From CAYMDD01 sp964409675 (lineage in GTDB: Bacteria > Pseudomonadota > Alphaproteobacteria > Rickettsiales > SXRF01): a DNA stretch of 15,782 nucleotides. The stretch covers positions 1 to 15,782 of the forward strand of contig CAYPEF010000048.1 in NCBI GenBank assembly GCA_964409675.1. The letters are read 5' to 3'. The stretch's first letter is position 1. The number at the start of each line of letters is the position of its first letter. Positions 6,624 through 14,784 of the stretch are shown here, one piece after another. Under the pieces are notes generated by a model. That model saw only the letters and a list, made by a program, of their open reading frames with translations, had not been told where the DNA came from and did not search any database. The position numbers were made by a program, and so were the translations under genes.

Positions 6624-7359
6624 ACACTGCTTCCTTATCTTGCTAATGCTCTGCGCTGGCCTGCCGACTACCGCCGCGATTGCCGAAGAAGCGCCGCTTG
6701 CCTACCAGCGCGGCGCATTGCGCATCCTCCGGCAGGCGGATACCGACAGCGGCATGATGCCCTGGCAGCAGGAAGCGAGCGGTCCGGCATTTCAGGTGGA
6801 AATCCGCAGCGCCGAGCAGCTTAAAAGCCCGGGCTGGTTTAATTTAAGCGAATACGGCGAGCAGAACGGCCTGCTGCTCGCACTGGCCAAACCGGGGCAG
6901 ATCAGCATCGCGCCGGTGAACCAGTTCGCGCCGGTGGACATTTTCCTGATCAACGAATATGGCGAAATTGAGCAGATCATGCCCAACCTCGTGCTGGCCG
7001 ATTTATCCTCGGCGCAGATCTCCGATATGCCGGTGCTGGCGGCGCTTTATACCAAAGGCGGCACTGCCGAACGCCTGGGCATCCAGCCCGGTGACCGTAC
7101 CTTGCATCCTATGTTCAAAAAACGCCCCGTGGTGCTGCGCAACACCAAATCTGCCAATGCACCGAAAGCGCAAGCCACGCCGAAACTCCCCGAGGTGGCC
7201 ATTACCCCCAAGGACAATCAGCGCAAACCAGATGCTAATACCACCAATACCAATGCGAAAAGCAGCGCCAAGTACCCGGTACAGATCGATCACCCGAAAC
7301 CGGAACAGAATGACGAGCTGATCGATAAAATTCTGCGCCAGAATGGAGAAATCCCGTAG
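6610..7359 (+). CDS. Exported degenerate DUF192-like protein with low-complexity tail
   Basis: 249 aa. It has an N-terminal signal peptide (LRLRHCFLILLMLCAG, cleavage likely at AIA-EE near residue 25). Cys15 is not in a lipobox. Residues about 85-168 align with the preceding DUF192 protein: GLLLALAKPGQISIAPVNQF pairs with GMLFIFPAPRRISMWMKNTP, VDIFLINEYGEIEQIMP with LDMVFIGADGAIVDIIP, and LGIQPGDR with LGIAIGDR. The MWMKN core is lost, so it probably has a different or non-enzymatic role. A Pro/Lys/Asn-rich tail (175-240) looks disordered. The 14-bp overlap implies translational coupling and perhaps a heteromeric pair. The DUF192 relationship is my alignment by eye. Confidence 0.75.
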   Translation: MLRLRHCFLILLMLCAGLPTTAAIAEEAPLAYQRGALRILRQADTDSGMMPWQQEASGPAFQVEIRSAEQLKSPGWFNLSEYGEQNGLLLALAKPGQISIAPVNQFAPVDIFLINEYGEIEQIMPNLVLADLSSAQISDMPVLAALYTKGGTAERLGIQPGDRTLHPMFKKRPVVLRNTKSANAPKAQATPKLPEVAITPKDNQRKPDANTTNTNAKSSAKYPVQIDHPKPEQNDELIDKILRQNGEIP

Positions 7360-7363
7360 ATCG

Positions 7364-9598
7364 CTAGGCTTTAGACACAAAATCCGCCAGCACCTTCTTG
7401 CGCCCTGCCTTATCAAAGCTAATATCCAGGTGATCGCCCTGCGCGGATTCCACGCGGCCATAGCCGAATTTCTGGTGGAAGACACGGCTTCCCTTGCCGA
7501 TGCCAGCGGGCGCGGCGCTGGCGCCGGTGGCCATGTTCAGCACGTTGGCGATTTCGCTGCGCCAGTCCATGCGCACCTTCTGGCTGGACTGCGCGCCGCC
7601 GCCCACCCGCTCAAGGCTATCTTCCGGCAGTTCGCTTAAGAAACGTGAGGGAATGCTCGACTGCCACTGGTTATAAATGCGCCGGTTGGCGGCATGGCTG
7701 ATGAGCAGCCGCTTACGCGCGCGGGTGATGCCGACATAGGCAAGCCGGCGTTCCTCCTCCAGTCCTTTCACGCCGGATTCATCAATGGCACGCTGGTGGG
7801 GGAACAGCCCCTCCTCCCAGCCGGGCAGGAACACGGCGTCGAATTCCAGCCCCTTGGCGGCATGCAGCGTCATAAGACTTACCATGTCAGCCTGCGCATC
7901 TTCCTGCCGGTCGGTCACCAGCCCCACATGCTCCAGGAAAGAAGGCAGCGACTCGAACTCACCGAGCGCGCGCGTCAATTCCCGCAAATTTTCCAACCGG
8001 CCTGCGGCTTCGGGGGATTTGTCCTGTTTCCACATCTGCCGGTAGCCGCTTTCTTCCAGCATCAACTCGGTCACTTCGGCGAGCGTCTGCACCTTCAGCA
8101 CCTCTCGCCAGCGCTGGAAGGCGGACATGAGCGTATCCAGCGCCTGCGCGAGCTTGCCTTTGAACGCGCCGGTGGAAAGCAGATGGTCGGTGGCGCGGGT
8201 GAGCGGCATATTAAGCCCGCGCGCGGTGCTGTGAATCTGGCTGAGCGTTGCCTGCCCGATACCGCGCTTTGGGGTGTTGATGATGCGCTCAAACGCCAGA
8301 TCATCGCCCGGTGAATGAATCACGCGCAAATATGCCACCGCATCGCGGATTTCAGCGCGCTCATAGAAGCGCAGGCCGCCGATGACGCGGTAGGGAATCG
8401 CCATGTTCAGGAAGCGCTCCTCAAACGCACGCGTCTGGAACCCGGCGCGCACAAGAATAGCGATCTGGTTCAGCGCGAAGCCGGAGCGTTGCAAATCTTC
8501 CGTTTCTTCACCCACCAGCCGCGCTTCCTCGCCGTCATCCCATACCGACTTGATGCGGATTTTCTCGCCTTCGTTCACCGGCGTCCACAGTGTTTTGCCG
8601 AGGCGGCCCTTGTTATGCGCAATCAACGCGCTGGCAGCAGCGAGGATATGCGGCGTGGAGCGGTAATTGCATTCCAGCCGGATAATGGCAGCCCCTGGGA
8701 AGTCTTTCTCAAAGCGCAGGATATTGCCCACTTCCGCACCGCGCCAGCTATAGATGGACTGGTCGTCATCGCCTACGCAGCAGATGTTTTTATGACCGAT
8801 GGCCAGCAGCCGCAGCCACAGATATTGCGCCACGTTGGTGTCCTGATATTCGTCCACGAGGATATATTTGAAGCGCGAGGCAAAATCCTGCAGCACGTTC
8901 GGGTGATCGGTGAAGATGGTGAGCATATGCAGCAGCAGATCGCCGAAATCTACCGCGTCCACCTGTTTCAGTCGCTCCTGATAGGCTTTATAAATCTCCA
9001 CGCCCCGCCCGCCCAGCTGCTGGCGGTCTACAGGCGCGGTGATTTTCTGCGGCACCAGCCCCTGATCTTTCCAGCTCTGGATGATGGCATGCGCGAGCTT
9101 GGGCGGCATCGCCTTATCGTCGATGCCCTTTTCCTGCAAAATGGTTTTCACCAGCCGTAGCTGGTCGTCGTCGCTGAGAATGGTAAAGCTGGAGGTCAGC
9201 CCCACCAGCGGCGCATGGCGGCGCAGCATTTTGGAGGCTACCGAGTGGAACGTACCCATCCAGTTGAGCAGATTGCGCGGCGGGCCTGCCGATGGCTCCT
9301 GCGGCGCAGTCCCAAGCAAATGGTTGATGCGCTCGCTCATTTCGCGCGCGGCCTTATTGGTAAACGTCACCGCCAGTATCTCGCCGGGGAAGGCGCGCTT
9401 GCTTAATAGGATATGCGCGATGCGCGTGGTCAGCACGCGCGTCTTGCCGGTGCCCGCCCCCGCCAGCACCAGCACCGGGCCTTCGGTGGTCTCGACGGCA
9501 CGGCGCTGTTCGTCGTTCAGGGAGGACAGCAGGGAGGAATCGGAAAGCGGAGCGACAGGCATGGTCATGTTCATCATCGGGGCATCATAATGTATCAT
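7364..9598 (-). CDS. uvrD: UvrD/PcrA-type superfamily 1 DNA helicase
   Basis: 744 aa, an ATP-dependent 3'-5' helicase used in nucleotide-excision and mismatch repair and in clearing recombination or transcription blocks. Visible motifs: Q motif LNDEQRRAV (27-35), Walker A AGAGTGKT (46-53), TFTNKAAREM (78-87), Walker B LVDEYQDTN (247-255), VGDDDQSIYSWRGA (275-288), NYRS (311-314), LMTLHAAKGLEFD, and RLAYVGITRARKRL. The last 60 residues (KGSRVFHQKFGYGRV and following) are the Tudor-like tail of UvrD/PcrA that contacts RNA polymerase. Several ATGs cluster at the start (codons 1, 8, 9, 11, 13) with no clear ribosome site, so the exact N-terminus is uncertain. It converges on the DUF192 pair with a 4-bp gap and no visible terminator. 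Confidence 0.95.
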   Translation of the reverse strand: MIHYDAPMMNMTMPVAPLSDSSLLSSLNDEQRRAVETTEGPVLVLAGAGTGKTRVLTTRIAHILLSKRAFPGEILAVTFTNKAAREMSERINHLLGTAPQEPSAGPPRNLLNWMGTFHSVASKMLRRHAPLVGLTSSFTILSDDDQLRLVKTILQEKGIDDKAMPPKLAHAIIQSWKDQGLVPQKITAPVDRQQLGGRGVEIYKAYQERLKQVDAVDFGDLLLHMLTIFTDHPNVLQDFASRFKYILVDEYQDTNVAQYLWLRLLAIGHKNICCVGDDDQSIYSWRGAEVGNILRFEKDFPGAAIIRLECNYRSTPHILAAASALIAHNKGRLGKTLWTPVNEGEKIRIKSVWDDGEEARLVGEETEDLQRSGFALNQIAILVRAGFQTRAFEERFLNMAIPYRVIGGLRFYERAEIRDAVAYLRVIHSPGDDLAFERIINTPKRGIGQATLSQIHSTARGLNMPLTRATDHLLSTGAFKGKLAQALDTLMSAFQRWREVLKVQTLAEVTELMLEESGYRQMWKQDKSPEAAGRLENLRELTRALGEFESLPSFLEHVGLVTDRQEDAQADMVSLMTLHAAKGLEFDAVFLPGWEEGLFPHQRAIDESGVKGLEEERRLAYVGITRARKRLLISHAANRRIYNQWQSSIPSRFLSELPEDSLERVGGGAQSSQKVRMDWRSEIANVLNMATGASAAPAGIGKGSRVFHQKFGYGRVESAQGDHLDISFDKAGRKKVLADFVSKA

Positions 9599-9647
9599 GG
9601 TTAAGCTGTATAGCCCCTCTCGATCTACTCCCTCCCTCTTGCAGGCG

Positions 9648-9791
9648 GCGTTGTTGCATGGCTCCTAATTATTTGTCATACCGGCGCAGGCTGGAATCTT
9701 ATGTTTCCATGCATTGCAATAGGAGAAAGAAGTACCGGCCTGCGCCGGTATGACGGTTTTTCAATGGATTGCTGAGCCATATAACAACGCT
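9648..9791. repeat. REP/MITE-like non-coding element with nested inverted repeats
   Basis: Outer arms GCGTTGTTGCATGGCTC (9648-9664) and GAGCCATATAACAACGC (9775-9791) match at 15 of 17 positions in inverted orientation. Inner arms GTCATACCGGCGCAGGCT (9675-9692) and GGCCTGCGCCGGTATGAC (9737-9754) match at 17 of 18. The right inner arm also holds TACCGGC-ctgc-GCCGGTA, a perfect 7-bp hairpin typical of REP sequences. The element fills most of the 200-bp gap between uvrD and comEC and ends 8 nt before the comEC stop codon. There is no coding capacity. The rest of the gap (9599-9647) shows nothing I can name. Confidence 0.7.
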
Positions 9792-9799
9792 CTGATATA

Positions 9800-11875
9800 C
9801 TACGGAACCCACGGCCTTTTTCCTCGCAGTAGCGCCACATCTTCGGTGCGAATCTTGCCATCGCGCAAATAGAGCGCATAGCTGCCGTATTTTTCCAGTC
9901 GGTAGCGGTCGATGCGTAACGGAGTGCGTGCGCATTCGTCGCGCCGCAGCCAGAACAGCGCGATCACCGCATCCACCTGTGAAGATTCCGCTTCCGCGCA
10001 AGCCACCTTGGCGCTGCGCCAGTGGGTGATCAGCATGATATGCTTTCCTCGCGCGCGGTAATGGCAGACATCATCTTCGCACGCGGCCTGCACGGCTCCG
10101 GTAAGCGGCAGTTTTTCTGTTTTCTCCTGCGCCAGATGCGTCAGCCAGGCGCGCGTGGTGAAGCTGCGCTCAGTGCCTTTCAGCATGGCATATTGCCCGT
10201 TTTCGCCCCGCGCGATCACGCGTTGCAAATCATCGGCCACCAGCATATCGGGGGGTATATGCAGCAAGCTACAGGAAAGCCCGATCAGCAGCAGGGGAAG
10301 GCCCAGCAGATGCATGCGCGTGCGCCAGAGCGTCAGCCACAGCATGCCCAACACGCAAAGCAAAAGCCCCGCCTTGCCCATCGACGGCACCAGCACCGAT
10401 GCATAGGGCAACCGCGCGATTACTTCCGCGCAGGCGAGCATCAGGCGGATGCCGGTTTCCATCACCCAGAACCCCGCCCCTTCCAGCCCCAACGGCCAGA
10501 GCAGGAATGTCAGCACCACGCCGGGCATGATCCAGAACGCCGTCAGCGGTTCCACCAGCAGGTTGGAAACCACGCCCCACCATTGCAGGCGGCTGAAATG
10601 ATAGATCACCAGCGGCGCGGTGGCGAGCGTGGCGGCCAGCGAGGTGAGCATCACCGCCAGCACGTAAAATGCGCAGCGCCTGAAGATACTGCCAGAGCGT
10701 CCGCGCCATGCGCCCGCGCCGCGCTCATAGAGCGCAACAATGGCGAGCGTGGCGGCGAACGACATCTGGAAACTTGCGCCCACCAACGCGTCCGGCTTGA
10801 AGAGAAGCAGGAACGTCCCCGCCCACGCCAGCGTATAGATGCTGATGCCCTTGCGGTCGAACAGCACCGCCAGGAATACGAACGCGACCATGATGAAAGA
10901 GCGCTGCGCCGGCACCGGTGCTCCCGCCATCAACAAATAAAACAGCGCTGATAGCAGCGCCACCACCGCCGCGATCTTTTTCACCGGCAGGCGCAGCGCC
11001 AGCCCCATATGCAGCGAAAGCAAAAGCCGCACGGCAAAAAACACGATGCCCGACGCCAGCGCCAGGTGCAGACCGGAGATGGAGAGAATATGGTAGAGCC
11101 CGGAATCGCGCATCACCTCGTTCACCTCCTCGGGCACGGCGTTCTGCTCGCCCACGGTCAGCGCCGCTGCCACCGCGCCCGCCGGGGCCTGCATCCGCGC
11201 CAGCATCTGCGAGGCCATGCTGAGCCGCCATTGCGTCAGCGCCTCCTGCCAACTACGCTTGGGCGCGGCTTCGGTTACGTCTATGGCGGAGGTGGCATAG
11301 CCGGTGGCCCCGTAACCTTCAAAAAACAGCGACTGTGCGAAATCATATGCGCCCGGGGCTACCGGGGCCGGAAGCGGGTAGAGCGTGGCCGTAAGTGCCA
11401 CCCGGTCGCCGATGCGCAAGGCAGGATCATGTTTGCGCAGCGCAATGCGGATGCGCCCGGGCGTGCGCTCCGGCGCAATATCCTCGATAACCGGCGCGTC
11501 AAGGCTCAGGCGGGATTTTCCGCCGTCCTGCATATCGATGAAATCAATTTTGCCACTAACATGGCGGAACTTGATTTCCTCCTGCAATAGCGGCGCCTGC
11601 ATGCTGTGCGTGCGCAGCTGGGCCGCGGCAAACCCAAGCGCCACCAGCGCCGCCGCCAGCGCCAGCGGCCAGACGGGTTTGCGCCTGAGCGCCACGGCAA
11701 GCGCCGAGCAGAGCAGGAACGCCGCCGGCCCCACGCTCGGGCGCGGCTCCCGCAACAACCCGAAATACCAGCCGATTCCCACCCCGATCAGCACGGGCGC
11801 CCACAGGATCAGCCGGGTGCGCTCATGGGAGAGGATAGAGTTCAGAAAGCGGACGAGAGGAAACGTAAGCGCCAT
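9800..11875 (-). CDS. comEC: ComEC/Rec2-type DNA uptake channel
   Basis: 691 aa, polytopic inner-membrane protein. Two or three membrane helices (about 22-85) frame a DUF4131 soluble domain (about 85-205, with VSGKIDFID and RIRIALR). The competence domain follows, with the hallmark YHILSISGLHLAL (261-273), PAQRSF and GASFQMSFAATLAIV. ComEC carries transforming DNA across the inner membrane. The metallo-beta-lactamase module of Bacillus ComEC is absent. The last 145 residues resemble the alphaproteobacterial tail (RGENGQYAM, CEDDVCHYRARGK). GGAAGGG lies about 5 nt before the ATG. It is transcribed divergently from gltX across 96 bp, where TATAAC on the minus strand could be a -10 box. It may support natural transformation. 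A pilus-processing gene lies elsewhere in the window but is not linked. Confidence 0.92.
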   Translation of the reverse strand: MALTFPLVRFLNSILSHERTRLILWAPVLIGVGIGWYFGLLREPRPSVGPAAFLLCSALAVALRRKPVWPLALAAALVALGFAAAQLRTHSMQAPLLQEEIKFRHVSGKIDFIDMQDGGKSRLSLDAPVIEDIAPERTPGRIRIALRKHDPALRIGDRVALTATLYPLPAPVAPGAYDFAQSLFFEGYGATGYATSAIDVTEAAPKRSWQEALTQWRLSMASQMLARMQAPAGAVAAALTVGEQNAVPEEVNEVMRDSGLYHILSISGLHLALASGIVFFAVRLLLSLHMGLALRLPVKKIAAVVALLSALFYLLMAGAPVPAQRSFIMVAFVFLAVLFDRKGISIYTLAWAGTFLLLFKPDALVGASFQMSFAATLAIVALYERGAGAWRGRSGSIFRRCAFYVLAVMLTSLAATLATAPLVIYHFSRLQWWGVVSNLLVEPLTAFWIMPGVVLTFLLWPLGLEGAGFWVMETGIRLMLACAEVIARLPYASVLVPSMGKAGLLLCVLGMLWLTLWRTRMHLLGLPLLLIGLSCSLLHIPPDMLVADDLQRVIARGENGQYAMLKGTERSFTTRAWLTHLAQEKTEKLPLTGAVQAACEDDVCHYRARGKHIMLITHWRSAKVACAEAESSQVDAVIALFWLRRDECARTPLRIDRYRLEKYGSYALYLRDGKIRTEDVALLRGKRPWVP

Positions 11876-11971
11876 GCGGGCCCTTCCATGGTTCCCCGTT
11901 ATATTGCTTATTTTTTACAACTATGCCATATCCACTGAAGCTTGAACCCCAACCTTTGAACGCTTTACACC

Positions 11972-13447
11972 ATGTCCGTCATCACCCGTTTCGCCCCCTC
12001 GCCTACCGGTTATCTCCATATCGGCGGCGCGCGCACGGCGCTGTTTAATTACCTGTTCGCCAAACATCATGGCGGAAAATTTTATTTGCGCATCGAAGAC
12101 ACCGACCGCGCCCGCTCCACGCAACCGGCGGTGGAAGCCATCATCGACGGCCTGCAATGGCTGGGGCTGCACTGGGACGGCGAGGTGGTGCACCAGTTCG
12201 CCCGCAGCAATCGCCACGCCGAAGTAGCGCGTGAATTGGTAGAACGCGGCGCGGCCTATTATTGCTACATGACGCCGCAGGAAATCGAGGCCGAGCGCGA
12301 GAAGGCCAAGGCGGAGAAAAAAATCTGGCGCTACGATAATCGCTGGCGCGACCGTCCGGCCTCCGACGCGCCGAAGGATATTCCGCCCGCCATCCGCATC
12401 AAGGCCCCGCTGGAAGGCGAAATCACCATCGAAGACGCCGTGCAGGGAAGCGTGACCGTTCCCTGCAAGGAACTCGACGACATGGTGCTACTGCGCGCCG
12501 ACGGCACGCCAACCTACATGCTCGCCGTGGTGGTGGACGACCATGACATGCACATCACCCACGTGGTGCGCGGTGATGACCATTTCACCAACAGCTTCCG
12601 CCAGACGCTGATCTACCGCGCCATGGGGTGGGACACGCCGCAATTCGCCCACATACCCCTCATCCACGGCCCCGACGGTGCTAAACTCTCTAAGCGCCAC
12701 GGCGCGCTTGGCGTCGATGCCTACCGCGACATGGGTTATCTGCCGGAGGCGCTCCGCAATTACCTGCTGCGCCTGGGATGGTCGCACGGCGACGATGAAA
12801 TCATCTCCGACGCGCAGGCCGCTGAGTGGTTCAACCTGGAAAGCATCGGCAAATCCCCCTCCCGCTTCGACTTCGCCAAGCTGGAGAATTTGAACGGGCA
12901 TTATCTGCGCGAAGCGGACGATGCGCGACTGGTGGAACTGATCTGGCCGCGCCTTTTCTCCCCCTCTACCTCTCAGGGAGAGGGCCGGGGTGAGGGTTCT
13001 CTCACTCTCAATAATGCCGGTAAGGATGCAACCAACCCTCACCCTATCCCTCTCCCTGAAAGGGAGAGGGAATATAACCGCCTGCTGCGCGGCATGGCTG
13101 GGCTGAAGGCCCGTGCCAAGACGCTGGTGGAGCTAACCGAAAATGCCCGTTTTTACGTAGAATCCACCATCACCCCGGATGAAAAAGCAAAGGAAGCGCT
13201 CGCCAAGAGTAGTGACATTCTTTCTGCCTTATTGCCGCAACTGCAAGCACTCTCAGACTGGACACAACCTGCTATCGAAGCAATTGCAAGGGCTTATGCC
13301 GAATCCAGCAGCCAGAAGCTGGGGAATGTAGCTCAGCCTTTGCGCGCCGCGCTGACCGGAAAAACCATATCTCCCAGTGTATTTGAGGTGATGGAAGTGC
13401 TGGGGAAGGAAGAGAGCCTTCAACGCTTGCAGATCAATCAACAATAA
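11972..13447 (+). CDS. gltX: Glutamyl-tRNA synthetase with an in-frame repeat insertion
   Basis: 491 aa, class I aminoacyl-tRNA synthetase charging tRNA-Glu (and possibly tRNA-Gln in organisms using GatCAB). The HIGH-type motif is in APSPTGYLHIGGARTALFN (8-26). The KMSKS-type motif is KLSKR (238-242). NGHYLR (309-314) and LKARAKTLVEL begin the anticodon-binding helical region. Between LIWPRLF and YNRLLRGMAG about 38 residues (330-367) are Ser/Gly/Pro/Glu-rich and are read from a palindromic DNA repeat. Without them the protein would be about 453 aa, a normal length. The frame stays open on both sides, so the enzyme is probably functional with a surface loop. No clear ribosome site precedes the ATG. 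Bases in the last 80 codons become less GC-rich. Confidence 0.95.
   Translation: MSVITRFAPSPTGYLHIGGARTALFNYLFAKHHGGKFYLRIEDTDRARSTQPAVEAIIDGLQWLGLHWDGEVVHQFARSNRHAEVARELVERGAAYYCYMTPQEIEAEREKAKAEKKIWRYDNRWRDRPASDAPKDIPPAIRIKAPLEGEITIEDAVQGSVTVPCKELDDMVLLRADGTPTYMLAVVVDDHDMHITHVVRGDDHFTNSFRQTLIYRAMGWDTPQFAHIPLIHGPDGAKLSKRHGALGVDAYRDMGYLPEALRNYLLRLGWSHGDDEIISDAQAAEWFNLESIGKSPSRFDFAKLENLNGHYLREADDARLVELIWPRLFSPSTSQGEGRGEGSLTLNNAGKDATNPHPIPLPEREREYNRLLRGMAGLKARAKTLVELTENARFYVESTITPDEKAKEALAKSSDILSALLPQLQALSDWTQPAIEAIARAYAESSSQKLGNVAQPLRAALTGKTISPSVFEVMEVLGKEESLQRLQINQQ
12960..13072. repeat. Palindromic repeat element inserted in frame in gltX
   Basis: A left arm (12960-12998) and a right arm (13034-13072), each 39 nt, are inverted copies with about eight mismatches. 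They share the core AGGGAGAGGG and the stretch GGGTGAGGGTT. Each arm is itself partly palindromic (CTCTCCCTGAAAGGGAGAG in the right arm). The 35-nt centre is unrelated. This pyrimidine/purine-rich palindrome type (CCCTCACC...CTCTCCC...GGGAGAGGG) is a known dispersed repeat in proteobacteria. Its translation here (NPHPIPLPERERE) is the peptide usually seen when such repeats are read through. Confidence 0.85.
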
Positions 13448-13487
13448 TGCTATATATTAATTAGTATAAATACACAGGCATACTGAT

Positions 13488-14084
13488 ATGGCAAAAGATT
13501 TTAGAAAAGCAGTTCAAAGACAGCTGGAGAAAATGGGGTTAGATTCTCATCAAGCACGCAGTGGAATGCGTGATAGGGGAATTATAAACAACAAAGATAT
13601 ATCAACGCCGCCACGCCCTCAATCTGAGCAGGATATTGTTATTGAATTAAGCCGCACATTAAGAGGCGAAAACCGGAGCAATGTATTATCGCTTATTGAA
13701 AGCTTAGCTCCACTAGTAGAAAGTAGTGAACTTCATGCTGATTTGCCAGCACTGCGTGTAGCGATAGTTGAAGATGTTCCCGCTATTATCGGTCATTATA
13801 AAGAAAATCCTCAAAATGCTATAGAATTTGCCCGCAAAGGAGATAAGACTGGTTACCAGTCTTCCATGCGCATGGTACGTGATAAAACTCGAGCTGCGCA
13901 GACTGTTGTCGAAACATCCTATAAAGAAATCGCACAACTTATTCCTGATGATAAAGATAAAACCGATCCTGCTAGCAAGGGCATGGCAACATTGCGCAAT
14001 CTTAATGAGAAATTGACCCAATTACAGACGTCCCTGCAAAAACCAGATGTAGCAGAAGTACGCGGAAGTTCTGCTCGGCGATAG
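13488..14084 (+). CDS. AT-rich orphan gene, unknown function (198 aa)
   Basis: I do not recognise a family. The product is soluble, mostly helical and charged, with no signal peptide or membrane segment. It begins MAKDFRKAVQRQLEKMG and ends in a Lys/Gln helix (LNEKLTQLQTSLQK). Two 60-base rows of the gene counted by hand have 25 and 22 G+C, whereas a gltX row has 41 of 60, so base and codon use are unlike its neighbours. It has its own AT-rich upstream region (13441-13487; a TATATA at 13451 with TTGCAG 18 nt before could be a promoter), only a weak ribosome site, and a terminator afterwards. This looks like a recently acquired gene or an ancient host-adapted one. Role unknown. Confidence 0.8.
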   Translation: MAKDFRKAVQRQLEKMGLDSHQARSGMRDRGIINNKDISTPPRPQSEQDIVIELSRTLRGENRSNVLSLIESLAPLVESSELHADLPALRVAIVEDVPAIIGHYKENPQNAIEFARKGDKTGYQSSMRMVRDKTRAAQTVVETSYKEIAQLIPDDKDKTDPASKGMATLRNLNEKLTQLQTSLQKPDVAEVRGSSARR

Positions 14085-14117
14085 TAGTTTTCACTAAACC
14101 TAATAAGCTGGAAAGCC

Positions 14118-14154
14118 AAAGTAAGGATTGCTATAATTGTGGTCCTTACTTTTT
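14118..14154 (+). terminator. Rho-independent terminator after the orphan gene
   Basis: AAAGTAAGGA (14118-14127) pairs perfectly with TCCTTACTTT (14143-14152), a 10-bp stem with a 15-nt loop, and runs into TTTTT at 14150-14154. The loop holds TATAAT (14132-14137), with TGGAAA 17 nt upstream (14109-14114). A promoter for def could therefore be nested in the terminator. Confidence 0.65.
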
Positions 14155-14178
14155 AGAATTCTAATCTGATTTTTATTT

Positions 14179-14784
14179 ATGGCCATCCTCCCCCTCGTCA
14201 TTGCCCCCGATCCACGCCTGAAAACCAAATCCGCGCCGGTAGACTCCATCACCACTGAAATTCGTGCGCTGGCCGCCGACATGTTCGACACTATGTACCA
14301 TGAAAAAGGCATCGGCCTTGCCGCCGTGCAGGTGGGGCATCTGAAGCGCCTGCTGGTGGCGGATGTGGAATGGCGCGAGGAAGGCGGCGCAGGCAAGCAA
14401 TATGTACTGATTAACCCGGAAATCGTCGGCTCCGACGAAGAGCCGTTCATCTACAAGGAAGGCTGCCTCTCCTTCCCCGACCAGTTCGCCGACGTGGAGC
14501 GCCCCAAATCCGTGCGCGTGCGCTACACTGATTTAGAGGGTAAGCAGCAGGAAACCGAATTCACCGGCCTGCTCGCCACCTGCATCCAGCACGAGATCGA
14601 CCATATCAACGGCATCACCTTCGTCGATCATATTTCCCGCCTGAAGCGCGACATGATCATCAAGCGCCTGCAAAAAATGAAAAAGCAGGGCTATTTCGAC
14701 CATGATCACGTGCACGGCCCCGGCTGCAACCATGACCATCATCACCACGAGCACGTGCATGATGAGCATTGCAATCATGGCTGA
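14179..14784 (+). CDS. def: Peptide deformylase with a histidine-rich C-terminal tail
   Basis: 201 aa. It removes the formyl group from the N-terminal Met of new proteins at the ribosome exit, using a bound metal (Fe2+ in most bacteria). All three motifs are intact: GIGLAAVQ (44-51), EGCLS (94-98, metal ligand Cys96) and QHEIDH (137-142, ligands His138 and His142, catalytic Glu139). The catalytic body ends near residue 172. The remaining 28 residues hold 12 His and 2 Cys (HDHVHG, CNHDHHHHEHVHDEHC), a metal-binding-type extension that most deformylases lack. There is no visible ribosome site, only a T-rich leader. The last base pairs of the stop codon merge into the repeat that opens the next element. 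Its usual partner fmt lies 410 bp downstream rather than adjacent. Confidence 0.95.
   Translation: MAILPLVIAPDPRLKTKSAPVDSITTEIRALAADMFDTMYHEKGIGLAAVQVGHLKRLLVADVEWREEGGAGKQYVLINPEIVGSDEEPFIYKEGCLSFPDQFADVERPKSVRVRYTDLEGKQQETEFTGLLATCIQHEIDHINGITFVDHISRLKRDMIIKRLQKMKKQGYFDHDHVHGPGCNHDHHHHEHVHDEHCNHG

Noticed and set aside
8315..9160. Long open frame (281 codons) opposite uvrD
   Set aside because: It lies antisense to intact helicase motifs, the product is low-complexity His/Gln/Arg/Ala-rich without recognisable domains, and GC-rich codon use explains the open frame.
10022..10951. 309-codon open frame opposite comEC
   Set aside because: The Gln/His/Arg-rich product mirrors comEC codons and there is no ribosome site. 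It is a shadow of the real gene.
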